Numbered from the stretch's first letter, positions 17,394 through 26,879 are shown. The stretch is 64,000 nt of DNA from Saccharopolyspora elongata (GCF_004348985.1 NZ_SMKW01000032.1:1-64000), one strand, 5' to 3'. The notes: generated by a model not told the origin, from the letters alone. Numbers and translations: made by a program.

Positions 17394-17495
17394 CGGCGGG
17401 TTCTCAGGCGTCGCCTCGGGAGGACGACATCGGCGCTGCACATCGGTGAATGCGCGAACGGGATGTCGTCGACGGCGTCTGAGATTCCGCCTGTG
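17394..17495 (+). repeat. Structured 3'-end repeat, copy D (diverged)
   Basis: Flanks GCGGCGGGTTCTCAGG and CTGAGATTCCGC match the other copies. Outer arms 17403-17413 and 17473-17483 pair over 11 bases, two of them G-U on this strand. Inner arms GACGACATC (17423-17431) and GATGTCGTC (17462-17470) pair perfectly. The stem sequences differ from copies A and B while pairing is kept. It lies between the convergent glycosyltransferase and I36 genes. Confidence 0.65.
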
Positions 17496-17529
17496 CAGCA
17501 AATTGCGTGTCGAGGCAGGGTCTCGCCGG

Positions 17530-17970
17530 TCAGTGCGACCAGATCTTGATTGCTCGCGCGACGTAAGTCGCCCGTGGATTCTGGGAACCCGTTGGATACG
17601 TGCTGAATTCCGCTTCGGTGTCGCAGTCGGGATCCTGGTAGACCGTCACCGGCCGGCCGGTGTTGTTCGCGAAGGACCGCGCCTCCGCGCCCTGCTGGAG
17701 CCGGACGCACTGCTCCAACGAGGTCGCCTGGAGGCCGACCTCGTGTGACTGGCCGGTGAAGTTCTCCTCCGGCCAAGTGCAGAAAGATCCTGCCGGGCAA
17801 GGACTTTCGGGTGGCGCGGCGTAGGCTCCGCCCGCGCCGACCGCGATCGCGGCGAGGACGGACAGCACCGGGACGGCTATTCTCCGGAGGCCGCTCCGCC
17901 AGGCCCCTCGCCGGGTGGACGAGCGGATCGCGATTCGGCACGACGCGGCGGAAGAAGCGCACTTGGACAT
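17530..17970 (-). CDS. Secreted peptidase inhibitor family I36 protein
   Basis: 146 residues with a basic N-terminus and a signal peptide ending near VGAGGAYAAP. The mature part starts SPCPAGSFCTWPEENFTG, the crystallin-like beta domain of family I36 inhibitors and related small secreted actinobacterial proteins, with four Cys likely forming two disulfides. It probably binds a secreted protease or the cell surface. Start ATG with AAAGGG upstream. The N-terminus is longer than usual, so a later start is possible. Confidence 0.8.
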   Translation of the reverse strand: MSKCASSAASCRIAIRSSTRRGAWRSGLRRIAVPVLSVLAAIAVGAGGAYAAPPESPCPAGSFCTWPEENFTGQSHEVGLQATSLEQCVRLQQGAEARSFANNTGRPVTVYQDPDCDTEAEFSTYPTGSQNPRATYVARAIKIWSH

Positions 17971-18213
17971 GCTAAAACCCTTTCATGGGCGGATAATGAG
18001 TAGATCGCGACCGAAATCGGCGCGCTGAAAACAAGATTCCCGAAGCCCGGATCGGAATGCCAGCGAATTTGCTGGATACACCCCGACCGGGTGGAATTCC
18101 GCGCCTGCGCGCAATGTCGCGGCGCCGTGGCGATCGGCCGGACGGGCTGTCGGAGCGTCCCCGACTGCGGTATACAGGCACTCGGTTACCACTCGGTAGT
18201 GCGGAGGTCGGCA

Positions 18214-19869
18214 GTGACGTTGGACGCTGATGTCATCGTGGTGGGCGCCGGCCTGGCCGGCCTGGCCGCCGCCGCGGAGCTGGCCGACGCGGGCCGCCGG
18301 GTCGTGCTGGTCGACCAGGAACCCGAAGCCGCCCTGGGCGGCCAGGCGCACTGGTCGTTCGGCGGCCTGTTCCTGGTGGACTCCCCGGAACAGCGCAGGC
18401 TGGGCGTCCGCGACTCCCACGAGCTGGCCCTCCAGGACTGGCTCGGCTCCGCCGGGTTCGACCGACCCGAGGACCACTGGCCCCGGCAGTGGGCGGAGGC
18501 CTACGTGGACTTCGCCGCCGGGGAGAAGCGCTCCTGGCTGGTCGAGCAGGGCGTGCGGTTCTTCCCGCTGGTGCAGTGGGCCGAGCGCGGCGGCCACCTG
18601 GCGACCGGGCACGGCAACTCCGTGCCGCGGTTCCACGTCACCTGGGGCACCGGCCCCGGGGTGCTCGCCCCGTTCATCCGCCGCGTGCGGGAGGCCGCCG
18701 AGCGCGGCCTGGTGACGTTCCGGTTCCGGCACCGCGTCAGCGAGCTGATCACCAGCGGCGGAGCGGTGACCGGCGTGCGCGGCGAAGTGCTCGTGCCGAG
18801 CGCGGTGGAGCGCGGGCAGCCGAGTTCTCGCGACGTGGCAGGCGATTTCGAGCTGCACGCGCAGGCGGTGGTCGTCGCGTCCGGCGGCATCGGCGGGAAT
18901 TTCGACCTGGTGCGCCGGAACTGGCCCAAGCGCTATGGCGAGCCGCCGAAGGAGATGATCGCCGGGGTGCCCGACCACGTGGACGGGCGGATGCTGGAGG
19001 TGGTGTCCCGCACGGGCGGGCACATCATCAACCCGGACCGGATGTGGCACTACACCGAGGGAATCCGCAACTACGCGCCGATCTGGAGCAAGCACGGCAT
19101 CCGGATCCTGCCCGGCCCGTCGTCGCTGTGGCTGGACGCGCAGGGCAGCCGGCTGCCCTCGCCGCTGTTCCCGGGCTTCGACACCCTCGGCACGCTGGAG
19201 CACATCGTGCGGACCGGCCACGACTACACCTGGTTCGTGCTCAACCGGCGCATCATCAGCCGCGAGTTCGCGCTGTCCGGCTCCGAGCAGAACCCGGACC
19301 TGACCGACCGCAGCATCCGCAAGCTGCTGCAGCGCGGCGGCGGTGCCACGCCGGGACCGGTCGCCGAGTTCGTCCGCCGCGGCTCCGACTTCGTCGTCCG
19401 GCGCACCGTGCCGGAGCTGGCGCACGGGATGAACGACCTGGTCGGAGAGCCGCTGATCGACGCGGCCGCGCTGGAACGCGAGATCGTCGCCCGGGACCGC
19501 CAGGTCGAGTCGGGGCTGGGCAAGGACGAGCAGGTCATCGCCATCCGCGCGGCCCGCCGCTACGTGGTCGACCGGATGATCCGGGTCGCCGAGCCGCACC
19601 GGCTGCTGGACCCGGCCGCCGGGCCGCTGATCGCGGTGCGGCTGTCCATCCTGACCCGCAAGACGCTGGGCGGGCTGGAGACCGACCTGTCCGGCCGGGT
19701 CCTGCAGGACTCGGGCGAGCCGCTGCCCGGGCTCTACGCGGCCGGGGAGGTCGCGGGCTTCGGCGGCGGCGGTGTGCACGGGTACCGGGCTCTGGAGGGC
19801 ACGTTCCTCGGCGGCTGCCTGTTCTCTGGCCGGCAGGCCGGACGAGCGGCCGCCGCTGCCGTCGGCTAG
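18214..19869 (+). CDS. FAD-binding dehydrogenase, KstD/fumarate reductase-like
   Basis: 551 residues starting at GTG with GGAGG six bases before. The dinucleotide-binding motif VVGAGLAGLAAAAELADAG lies at residues 8-26. The C-terminal GLYAAGEVAGFGGGGVHGYR and ALEGTFLGGCLFSGRQAG are typical of the COG3573 branch of flavoproteins related to 3-ketosteroid delta-1-dehydrogenase and fumarate reductase. It should oxidise or reduce a carbon-carbon bond next to a carbonyl; the actual substrate is unknown. No export signal. Transcribed with the YrhK gene 45 bases downstream. Confidence 0.88.
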   Translation: MTLDADVIVVGAGLAGLAAAAELADAGRRVVLVDQEPEAALGGQAHWSFGGLFLVDSPEQRRLGVRDSHELALQDWLGSAGFDRPEDHWPRQWAEAYVDFAAGEKRSWLVEQGVRFFPLVQWAERGGHLATGHGNSVPRFHVTWGTGPGVLAPFIRRVREAAERGLVTFRFRHRVSELITSGGAVTGVRGEVLVPSAVERGQPSSRDVAGDFELHAQAVVVASGGIGGNFDLVRRNWPKRYGEPPKEMIAGVPDHVDGRMLEVVSRTGGHIINPDRMWHYTEGIRNYAPIWSKHGIRILPGPSSLWLDAQGSRLPSPLFPGFDTLGTLEHIVRTGHDYTWFVLNRRIISREFALSGSEQNPDLTDRSIRKLLQRGGGATPGPVAEFVRRGSDFVVRRTVPELAHGMNDLVGEPLIDAAALEREIVARDRQVESGLGKDEQVIAIRAARRYVVDRMIRVAEPHRLLDPAAGPLIAVRLSILTRKTLGGLETDLSGRVLQDSGEPLPGLYAAGEVAGFGGGGVHGYRALEGTFLGGCLFSGRQAGRAAAAAVG

Positions 19870-19914
19870 CCCTGCTGACCTGCGGAGTTCGCCCGGCTCG
19901 CGGACAATCGGATC

Positions 19915-20205
19915 ATGCGAGATCCGGCCGAGTCGGGCCCGTTGGTGCTGCGGATCGGGCGCGAGGAGCTGCTGATCCGGCGGCGGTACGAGGTCATCAG
20001 CATCGTCAACGACTTCCTGATCGCCGTCTGGTTCGCCGTCGGCAGCCTGCTGTTCTTCCACGAGTCCACGGTGACCGCGGGCACCTGGCTGTTCCTGCTG
20101 GGCAGCTGCGAGCTCGCGGTGCGGCCGGTGATCAGGCTCGCGCGGCACGTGCGCCTGCGTCGGTTGCGGCCTGCCGGGCTGCGCGGATCTGATCAGGATT
20201 TCTGA
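19915..20205 (+). CDS. YrhK-domain small membrane protein
   Basis: 96 residues with two hydrophobic helices (FLIAVWFAVGSLLFF and AGTWLFLLGSCELAV) in the YrhK pattern: RRRYEVISIVNDF, FFHEST, then SCELAVRPVIRLARH. Function of the domain is unknown. It follows the flavoprotein gene by 45 bases on the same strand, so the two may share a transcript. Confidence 0.8.
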   Translation: MRDPAESGPLVLRIGREELLIRRRYEVISIVNDFLIAVWFAVGSLLFFHESTVTAGTWLFLLGSCELAVRPVIRLARHVRLRRLRPAGLRGSDQDF

Positions 20206-20238
20206 CCCGCCCATTCCCGGCGGCCGAATGCGACTCGA

Positions 20239-20601
20239 TCATAGGAAGCAGCCGCTGACGAATCCGCTGACGCGGGTGCGGCGATTCGTGATGTCGAACC
20301 ATTCCGAATTCGCAGATCCGTCCGGGCAGCGGACGGATTCCCCACGGGTCGCCTGGCGAATGCTGGCGTCGTCGCCGGGATTTCCCACGCCGCGTGCGGC
20401 GCTGCCGGTATCGGGCGCCGAACGGATCAGCACCCCGGGTTCGCGGAAGTCGCCCGACCGGCCGTGGGAAGCCTTCTGGGCCAGCTCGACCAGGCCGTTC
20501 TTGACTTCGGCCGCGATGGTGACGACCTGGGTGCCCAGCCCGGACATGGGCAGGACGGCGGCGGTGACCGCAGCGAGCAGTGCATTGCGAACCGTTCGCA
20601 T
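20239..20601 (-). CDS. Small secreted protein with SH3-like domain
   Basis: 120 residues. A signal peptide (MRTVRNALLAAVTAAVLPMSGLG) is followed by a short linker and a domain with GVLIRSAPDTGSAARGVG and a C-terminal strand EWFDITNRRTRVSGFVSGCFL. This is the usual layout of bacterial SH3b surface-binding domains, with the conserved WxxI-type strand. GGGGGTATTCC precedes the ATG. Role unknown; probably a wall-binding or signalling protein. Confidence 0.65.
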   Translation of the reverse strand: MRTVRNALLAAVTAAVLPMSGLGTQVVTIAAEVKNGLVELAQKASHGRSGDFREPGVLIRSAPDTGSAARGVGNPGDDASIRQATRGESVRCPDGSANSEWFDITNRRTRVSGFVSGCFL

Positions 20602-20841
20602 GGAATACCCCCCGATTCGCCCGCCGGAGCGCTTCCCATTGCCCCCTGCTATTGCCGAAGCGCCCCGTTGGCGGGCAGTTCCATTTTATGGAGAATTGCG
20701 GCCGCCCGGCAGTATCCGATTGGGTAGAGCGCAATCGAGCACGGCGACCGGACGGCCGGTGACCCATGGCGATCGGGCGCACGGCGGAGCCCACCTGTGG
20801 GTTAGCACCGGTCGGGCCACCGCTGCGGTGCGTGCAGACGA

Positions 20842-20876
20842 GAACGGCCCCGGGACACCGAGTCCCGGGGCCGTTC
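20842..20876. terminator. Strong GC hairpin
   Basis: GAACGGCCCCGGGAC (20842-20856) and GTCCCGGGGCCGTTC (20862-20876) pair perfectly over 15 bases with a 5-base loop. No U-tract follows. It may end leftward transcription from the acetate permease operon. The rest of the 20602-21151 intergenic stretch holds repeat copy A and nothing else recognised. Confidence 0.65.
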
Positions 20877-20949
20877 CCGAAGGTTCCAACACTTGTTCGC
20901 GGCTGCTTCAAAGCACGATCCATACGGGACCGCGAAGCTTGGCTCGCAT

Positions 20950-21140
20950 GATCGAAGGCCTTCGCAAGCGGCGTAGCCGCTTAGCCCACCCTCGCAGCTT
21001 GCACCGCCGCGGGTTCTCAGGCGTCGTCTGGCGAGGACAGCCCCGACGCGTCGTATTGGTCATACGTGTGTCGGGGATCCCGGAGACCAGGCGGCGTCTG
21101 AGGTTCCGCTACCCGCACCCCACGCAAAACGAGCCTGGAA
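20950..21140 (+). repeat. Structured 3'-end repeat, copy A (full length)
   Basis: Main stem: arms 21016-21031 and 21087-21102 pair over all 16 bases, three as G-U on this strand (they would be A-C mismatches on the other). An inner CCCCGACGCG/CGTGTGTCGGGG stem again uses G-U pairs. A second hairpin AAGCGGC (20966-20972)/GCCGCTT (20976-20982) precedes it. It lies just past the 3' end of the acetate permease gene, in the opposite direction. Confidence 0.75.
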
Positions 21141-21151
21141 TCCAGTCGGTG

Positions 21152-22744
21152 TCAGCCGGCTCGGGAGCCGATGCCGGTCAGGGAGCGGACCTCCATCTCC
21201 GCCTGGCGGTCCTCGTCGACCGCGTCCTTGCCCACGAAGGTGCCGATGATGCCGCAGATGAACGAGACCGGGATGGACACGATGCCCGGGTTCTTCAGCG
21301 GGAAGAAGGCGAAGTCCACGCTCGGGATGATCGAGTCCGGCGAACCGGACAACACCGGCGAGAAGATCACCAGCAGCAGGCAGGAGCCGAGCCCGCTGTA
21401 GATGCCCCACAGCGTGCCGGTGGTGTTGAACCGCTTCCAGAACAGCGAGTACAGCAGCGTGGACAGGTTCGCCGAGGCGGCGAACGCGAACGCCAGGCCG
21501 ACCAGGAACGCGATGTTCTGCCCGATGACGAGGATGCCGCCGAGGATCGAGGCCACGCCGATCACCAGCGCCGTCAACCGGGCCACCTGCACCACGGAGT
21601 CCGAGTCGATGTCGCCGCGGCGGATCACGTTGGCGTAGATGTCGTGCGCGAAGGACGCCGATGCGGTCAGCGTCAACCCCGCCACCACCGCCAGGATCGT
21701 GGCGAAGGCGACCGCGGCGATGATGCCCAGCAGCACCGTGCCGCCGATCCGGTAGGCGAGCAGCGGGGCTGCAGAGTTCTCCGCGCCCGGCGCGTCGAGG
21801 ATCGCGTCCGTGCCCACCAGCGCGGCCGCGCCGTAGCCGATGACCAGGGTGCAGATGTAGAACGTCGCCACCACCCAGGTCGACCAGACCACGGAGCGGC
21901 GGGCCTCGCGGGCGTTGGGCACGGTGTAGAACCGCATCAGCACGTGCGGGAGGCCGCCGGTGCCGAGCACCAGGGCCATCGACAGCGACACGAAGTCCAG
22001 CTTGGTCAGTTCGGACTTCCCGTACTGGACGCCCGGGGCGAAGATGTCGCGGCCGTGCGGGTTGTTCTCGGCGGCGTGCTGCAGCAGGTTTGTGAAGCTG
22101 TAGCCGAACTTGCCGAGCAGGAAGATCGTGATCATCAATACCGACAGCAGCAGCATGGCGGCCTTGATGATCTGCACCCAGGTGGTGCCCTTCATGCCGC
22201 CGACCAGCACGTAGATCATCATGATCGCGCCGACCGCGGCGATCACCAGGGCCTGGCCGAACTTGCCGTGCACGTTGAGCAGCAGGGCGACCAAGCCGCC
22301 CGCGCCGGCGATCTGGGCGATCATGTAGATGATCGTGATGGCCAGCGTCGAGGACGCCGCCGCAGCCCGCACCGGGCGCTGGCGCATCCGGAAGCTGAGC
22401 ACGTCGCCCATGGTGAAGCGGCCGGTGTTGCGGGTGCGCTCGGCGAGCAGCAGCAGGTTGATCAGCCAGGCGACCAGGAAGCCGATGGAGTACAGGAAGC
22501 CGTCGTAGCCGTAGACCGCGATCGCCCCGGCGATGCCCAGGAACGACGCGGCCGACAGGTAGTCACCGGAGAGCGCGATGCCGTTCTGCACACCGCTGAA
22601 GGAGCTGCCCGCGACGAAGTAGTCGCTGGAGGTGCCCCGGTTGCTCACCCGGTACACGACGAACAGCGTGATCAGCACGAACGCCGCGAAGACGCTGGTG
22701 TTGATGATGGCGTTGTCGGCCGGGATCAGCTGCGGTTCGTTCAC
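21152..22744 (-). CDS. actP: Acetate/monocarboxylate:sodium symporter (ActP-like)
   Basis: 530 residues with about 13 transmembrane helices, sodium:solute symporter family. Typical stretches: SGDYLSAASFLGIAGAI, MGDVLSFRMRQRPVRA, LGTGGLPHVLMRFYTVPNA and ASASFAHDIYANVI. ActP imports acetate and other short monocarboxylates at the plasma membrane. Starts with GTG overlapping the stop of the DUF485 gene (GTGA, 22741-22744), which is the conserved yjcH-actP order. Length is normal for the family. Confidence 0.92.
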   Translation of the reverse strand: MNEPQLIPADNAIINTSVFAAFVLITLFVVYRVSNRGTSSDYFVAGSSFSGVQNGIALSGDYLSAASFLGIAGAIAVYGYDGFLYSIGFLVAWLINLLLLAERTRNTGRFTMGDVLSFRMRQRPVRAAAASSTLAITIIYMIAQIAGAGGLVALLLNVHGKFGQALVIAAVGAIMMIYVLVGGMKGTTWVQIIKAAMLLLSVLMITIFLLGKFGYSFTNLLQHAAENNPHGRDIFAPGVQYGKSELTKLDFVSLSMALVLGTGGLPHVLMRFYTVPNAREARRSVVWSTWVVATFYICTLVIGYGAAALVGTDAILDAPGAENSAAPLLAYRIGGTVLLGIIAAVAFATILAVVAGLTLTASASFAHDIYANVIRRGDIDSDSVVQVARLTALVIGVASILGGILVIGQNIAFLVGLAFAFAASANLSTLLYSLFWKRFNTTGTLWGIYSGLGSCLLLVIFSPVLSGSPDSIIPSVDFAFFPLKNPGIVSIPVSFICGIIGTFVGKDAVDEDRQAEMEVRSLTGIGSRAG

Positions 22745-23160
22745 TGGTCGGACTCCCCAGCGTCCTGTCGGATCCGGTCGACCTCGGGGTCGACGCGGCG
22801 GCGGGCGAACCGGACGTAGAGCGCGGTCAGGCCCAGGGTGGTGACGAACTGACCGACACCCATGACCAGGCCGACGTTGATCTCGCCGATGAGTGGCTGG
22901 GCCATGAAATCCCGGGCGTAGGCGGCGATCGCCACGTACCCGAGGTACCAGATCAGGAAAAACGCCGTAGCCGGGAAAATGAACCATTTCAGTCGGCGGC
23001 GCAGGTCGCGGAATTCAGGGCTCTGCTGGATAGCGGCGAAATCAGGACGTTCGTTAGTCGCGCGAACGGAGCTCTTGTCGATTCCACCGAAGGCCACCCG
23101 CGGATTTCCGGGCTGGTCGCGGGGACCGCCGCGCAGCGCGGATTGCGTTGCGTTGCTCAT
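22741..23160 (-). CDS. DUF485 membrane protein (YjcH partner of ActP)
   Basis: 139 residues. Hydrophilic N-terminal third, then SPEFRDLRRRLKWFIFPATA and two transmembrane helices (FFLIWYLGYVAIAAYA, VGQFVTTLGLTALYVRFA), the DUF485 pattern. It is almost always encoded just before ActP, as here, and is thought to assist the symporter. ATG start. Confidence 0.9.
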   Translation of the reverse strand: MSNATQSALRGGPRDQPGNPRVAFGGIDKSSVRATNERPDFAAIQQSPEFRDLRRRLKWFIFPATAFFLIWYLGYVAIAAYARDFMAQPLIGEINVGLVMGVGQFVTTLGLTALYVRFARRRVDPEVDRIRQDAGESDQ

Positions 23161-23867
23161 GCATCCTTCCTGGGACTTCGCGGTTGGCCGCTCGGCTGAA
23201 GGGCCTGGCGGTGGCGGGGAATTCTAACCATGTGCCGCGCGAGATCGACAGTGTGGTGATCCCCACGTGGTTTCGGCGGTTGCGGAGCGGCTCGCGGGCC
23301 TCGGCGAGGCCGGTCGTCGACGCTTGGTTACTGTCCGGTATTGCCAGGTCAGAGGTCCAGCTTCGGCGCTCATGATCTTACTGACCAGGTCTTTTGCGCT
23401 GCTCGCGACCAAAGTGGATTACCTCGCTCTAGGCTGAACGAGTGAAAAAGCCCCCGGGTGTGGAGTCGGGTTCGAACACTCGGTGTTACATCGCCTGTTT
23501 GTCGTAGCGGAATGGGAAAAAGCCCCCGGTGCTATCCGCGGTCCTGGGCCTTATAGTGCTTGGGCACTGAAAGACAGTCGCGCGATCTGGAAGGTCACGG
23601 TTCGGTACCAGTGTTCGAAATGCGCCAACCGGGGACGCTCATAGTTACTCTGAGTGAATCTGATCACGCATTGGTACGGTGCCGTACCGTAAGCCGTTTC
23701 CGGGCGTCGGGTAGTGCTCGACCGCGGCTGGATTTCACCCCCGACAGCCCAGACGACGATTGCGGGATCGCACGCATGCGCCGTTCTCCAACGCATTGTT
23801 CGCCCGAGAGGGTCCAGACCTTGGTTGACCTGCACGAGGCCCCGAGCTCGCAGCCTGGAGGGCGCTC
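23161..23867. other. 707-base region upstream of the conservon, with a direct repeat
   Basis: No convincing gene. The 14-mer GAAAAAGCCCCCGG occurs twice, at 23444-23457 and 23516-23529, 72 bases apart. Read on the minus strand each ends in GCTTTTT, like a terminator tail. GC is lower than in the flanking genes. The region must contain the promoters of both the DUF485-ActP operon and the conservon. Confidence 0.5.
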
Positions 23868-26825
23868 GTGAGCGCGGGTGGATTCGAGCGGGTACGCGAC
23901 AACGTCGTGCAGTGGCGTAACTGGTCGCTGCCGACGAAGCTGGGCGCTGTCGTGCTGGTGCCGGTCATCTTCGCGATCACGCTCGGTATCGGGCAGATCC
24001 GGTGGCAGGTCGACCGCGCCGCCGAGTACGGCCGCGTCGCGGACGTGCTGAACGCGGTCGATCGGGTCGAGCCGCTACTCGTCGGCGTCCAGCACGAGCG
24101 CACCCGCTCCGTCGAGTTCCTGGTCGGCGACGGCGACCTCGCCGCCGCCGAGGAGCCGACCGCCGCGGTGGACCGGGCGGTCGCCGACCTCGGGCAGATC
24201 CTGGCCTCGCCCGACGTCGACACCGGCGTCATCGCCGACCGCTACGGCGAGCTCCGGCCCCTGCTGGACGGGCTCGGGCAGCTCCGCCAGCAGATCCGCG
24301 AGCACCGGATCAGCCCGGCCAAGGCGATCGGCGACTACACCCGCGTGATCAACTCGGTGCTGGCCCTCGACCGCGCGCTGAGCAGCAGCGTCGCCGACCG
24401 GAGCCTGTCCAGCACGGCGACCGCGCTGCAGGACATGCTGGGCCTGACCGAAGAAGTGCGGCTGCAGCAGGCCTGGGTGCTGACCGGGCTGACCGAGGCC
24501 GACATCGAATCGGTGGCGCTGGAGAACCTGAGCGGTTCGCGGGCCCGGCTGCTCAGCAAGATCGGCGATGCTCGTTCCACCGTCGCCGCGTACTGGCAGC
24601 AGCGGCTGGACCAGACGCTCACCGCCCCGGCGATCGTGGATCGCAACCGGATGCTCGACGCGATCGTGCGAGAGAGCACCGACAACATCTTCTCCGGCGA
24701 GTTCTCGGTGCAGCGCGACGCCTGGAACACCGCCACCGAAGCTTCGGTCGCGTTGATCGACCAGGGCCACGACGACCTCGCGACCGACGTGCGCGCCACC
24801 GCTTCGCGGCTGGAGGACGAGGCCAGCAACGCCGCCGGCTGGGACTCGGTGCTGCTGCTGTCCGCGTTGATCGCCGCCGCCGCGATCATCATCGTGATCG
24901 CCCGGCAGCTGCTCGGCTCGCTGCGCGACCTGCGCAGCAGCGCGCTGGACGCCGCGGAGTACGAGCTGCCCGCGGCGGTGTCCAGCATCCGGCAGGGCCG
25001 GATCGCCGACGCCGTCGTCGAGCCGTTCCCGGTGGACACCACCGAGGAGGTCGGCCAGCTGGCCCGCGCCTTCGACGAGGTGAACCAGCAGGCGCTGCGG
25101 CTCGCGGTGGAGCAGGCGGACCTGCGGCGCGGCTACGGCGAGGTGTTCATCAGCATCTCGCGGCGCAGCCAGAGCCTGCTGGAACGGCAGCTGCGGCTGT
25201 TCGAGCAGCTGGAGCAGGACGAGGAAGACCCGGACCAGCTCGCGCGGTTGTTCCAGCTGGACCACCTGGCCACCCGGATGCGGCGCAACAACGAGAACCT
25301 GATGGTTCTCTCGGGCAGCGACCTGGCGCGCCGCTTCACCCAGCCCACCGCCATGGCGGACGTGCTGCGCGCCGCCGTGTCCGAGATCGAGCAGTACCCG
25401 CGGGTCGTGGTGCAGCCGCCGCCGGCGGTCAAGCTGCGCGGGCACACCGCCAGCGACCTGGTGCGGCTGGTCGCCGAGCTGCTGGACAACGCGGCCAACT
25501 TCTCCGCACCGGACACGACCGTCACGGTGTCCAGCTACCAGTCCGGCGACGGCACGGTGGTGCTCGACGTGCTGGACCAGGGCATCGGCATGGGGCACGA
25601 GGAGATCGCCCGGGCCAACGAGCAGCTGGCCCACGCGGACGAGGACGACCTCGGCACCTCGCGGCGGATGGGCCTGTACGTCGCCGGACGGCTGGCGGTT
25701 CGCCACGGCGTCGGCGTCGAGCTGCACGGCGGGCCGGACGTCGAGGGGGTTCGGGCGACCGTGATGATCCCGGCCGAGCACGTCGTCTCGGTCGAACCCG
25801 GCCCGGCCCTGCAGCCCACGGCGACGCCGCCGGGACAGCGCAACGGGCACTCGCACACGGACCTGCCGACGTCCGGTGTGCTGCCGCGTCGCGGTGCGCA
25901 GCCCGAACCGGCGCAGGACAGCTCGCCGTGGCAGGAACCGGCGACGGCAAGCCTCTTCGAGTCCGGTCCCACCCGGGAGGAATCGCCGACGGAGCACCTC
26001 TTCGACGCGCCGCTCGGCATCCCGCAGCAGCCGCGCGCGGTGTCCTCGGACCTGGGCGTCGACTGGCCGGATGCCGAGCCGCCCGCGGAGCGGCCCGCGG
26101 CGGAGGCGCCGCTGTTCACCGAGGCATCGACCCAGTGGTTCCAGCCGGCCGGCGAGAACCCGTACGCGAAGGAGCAGGCCGCCGCCGACGATTTCGGCTG
26201 GCCCGACGCGGAGGGCGAACCGGCGGGCTTCCCGTCGAGCTCGGACTTCCCGCCGGACGACCGGCGGCCGGAGGAGCCGTCGGTCACCTCGTCCGGGCTG
26301 CCGCGCCGCGTGCCGCGCGGGCAGCAGCAGACGGAACCGCCGGCCGACAAGCCCTCCCGCAGCGCGGAGGACATCAGCCGGCGGCTGGCCCAGAACGGTG
26401 TCCAGTTCGGGCACCCGGCCGACGTGCCTGCGGAAACGCCCGCGGAGACCTCCGGGGCGGGTTCCTGGTTGTCGGAGCCTGCACAACAGGACCCGTGGAC
26501 GGAGCCGGCCGGATCGGACGGCCCGGCGGCCGCCGAATCGTCCTGGATCCCGGACACCTCCGGGGCGGACGCCTGGAACTTCGCCGCCGACAAGGCGCGC
26601 GAGGCGGCGGAGGCCGCGGCGAACCCGCAGCCGGCGTCGTTCACCCAGGCGGGCCTGCCGCGCCGGACCCCGAAGGCGCACCTGGTGCCGGGCAGCGTGA
26701 CGAATGCCGAGCGCCAGGCCGAGGCCGAGCCCTTCCAGCGCGACGCGGATCAACTCCGCGGTCGGCTGGCCGACTTCCAGAGCGGTATCAGTCGTGGTCG
26801 GCACCGAGCAACCGACGAGGGCTGA
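23868..26825 (+). CDS. cvnA: Conservon sensor kinase CvnA (nitrate-sensor-like histidine kinase)
   Basis: 985 residues. TM1 near 27-45 (LGAVVLVPVIFAITLGIG), an extracellular helical NIT-type sensor domain to about 325, and TM2 near 326-347. A HAMP-like linker then precedes a kinase core: the dimerisation histidine in LDHLATRMRRNNENL (about residue 466), the N box ELLDNAANFSAPDT (about 538) and DQGIGMG. From about 640 a long Pro/Glu-rich disordered tail with SGVLPRRG and SGLPRRV repeats, usual in CvnA. GTG start. First gene of a four-gene conservon. Confidence 0.92.
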   Translation: MSAGGFERVRDNVVQWRNWSLPTKLGAVVLVPVIFAITLGIGQIRWQVDRAAEYGRVADVLNAVDRVEPLLVGVQHERTRSVEFLVGDGDLAAAEEPTAAVDRAVADLGQILASPDVDTGVIADRYGELRPLLDGLGQLRQQIREHRISPAKAIGDYTRVINSVLALDRALSSSVADRSLSSTATALQDMLGLTEEVRLQQAWVLTGLTEADIESVALENLSGSRARLLSKIGDARSTVAAYWQQRLDQTLTAPAIVDRNRMLDAIVRESTDNIFSGEFSVQRDAWNTATEASVALIDQGHDDLATDVRATASRLEDEASNAAGWDSVLLLSALIAAAAIIIVIARQLLGSLRDLRSSALDAAEYELPAAVSSIRQGRIADAVVEPFPVDTTEEVGQLARAFDEVNQQALRLAVEQADLRRGYGEVFISISRRSQSLLERQLRLFEQLEQDEEDPDQLARLFQLDHLATRMRRNNENLMVLSGSDLARRFTQPTAMADVLRAAVSEIEQYPRVVVQPPPAVKLRGHTASDLVRLVAELLDNAANFSAPDTTVTVSSYQSGDGTVVLDVLDQGIGMGHEEIARANEQLAHADEDDLGTSRRMGLYVAGRLAVRHGVGVELHGGPDVEGVRATVMIPAEHVVSVEPGPALQPTATPPGQRNGHSHTDLPTSGVLPRRGAQPEPAQDSSPWQEPATASLFESGPTREESPTEHLFDAPLGIPQQPRAVSSDLGVDWPDAEPPAERPAAEAPLFTEASTQWFQPAGENPYAKEQAAADDFGWPDAEGEPAGFPSSSDFPPDDRRPEEPSVTSSGLPRRVPRGQQQTEPPADKPSRSAEDISRRLAQNGVQFGHPADVPAETPAETSGAGSWLSEPAQQDPWTEPAGSDGPAAAESSWIPDTSGADAWNFAADKAREAAEAAANPQPASFTQAGLPRRTPKAHLVPGSVTNAERQAEAEPFQRDADQLRGRLADFQSGISRGRHRATDEG

Positions 26826-26879
26826 CATGGATTCCGCAGCGCGAAGGCGTGATCACCGCGGCAACGAACAGGAGGTTGC

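Noticed and set aside
20950-21140. A small arginine-rich protein read from the repeat (LHRRGFSG-like translation in copies A and B)
   Set aside because: The same reading appears in several copies only because they are one repeat family; there are no ribosome sites, and the paired stems explain the conservation better.
23461-23490. GGTTCGAACAC resembling a tRNA T-loop
   Set aside because: The flanking bases do not form the T-arm or acceptor stem, so no tRNA can be folded.
24075-26828. A 917-codon open frame opposite cvnA
   Set aside because: Arises from codon bias of cvnA; no domain and no ribosome site.
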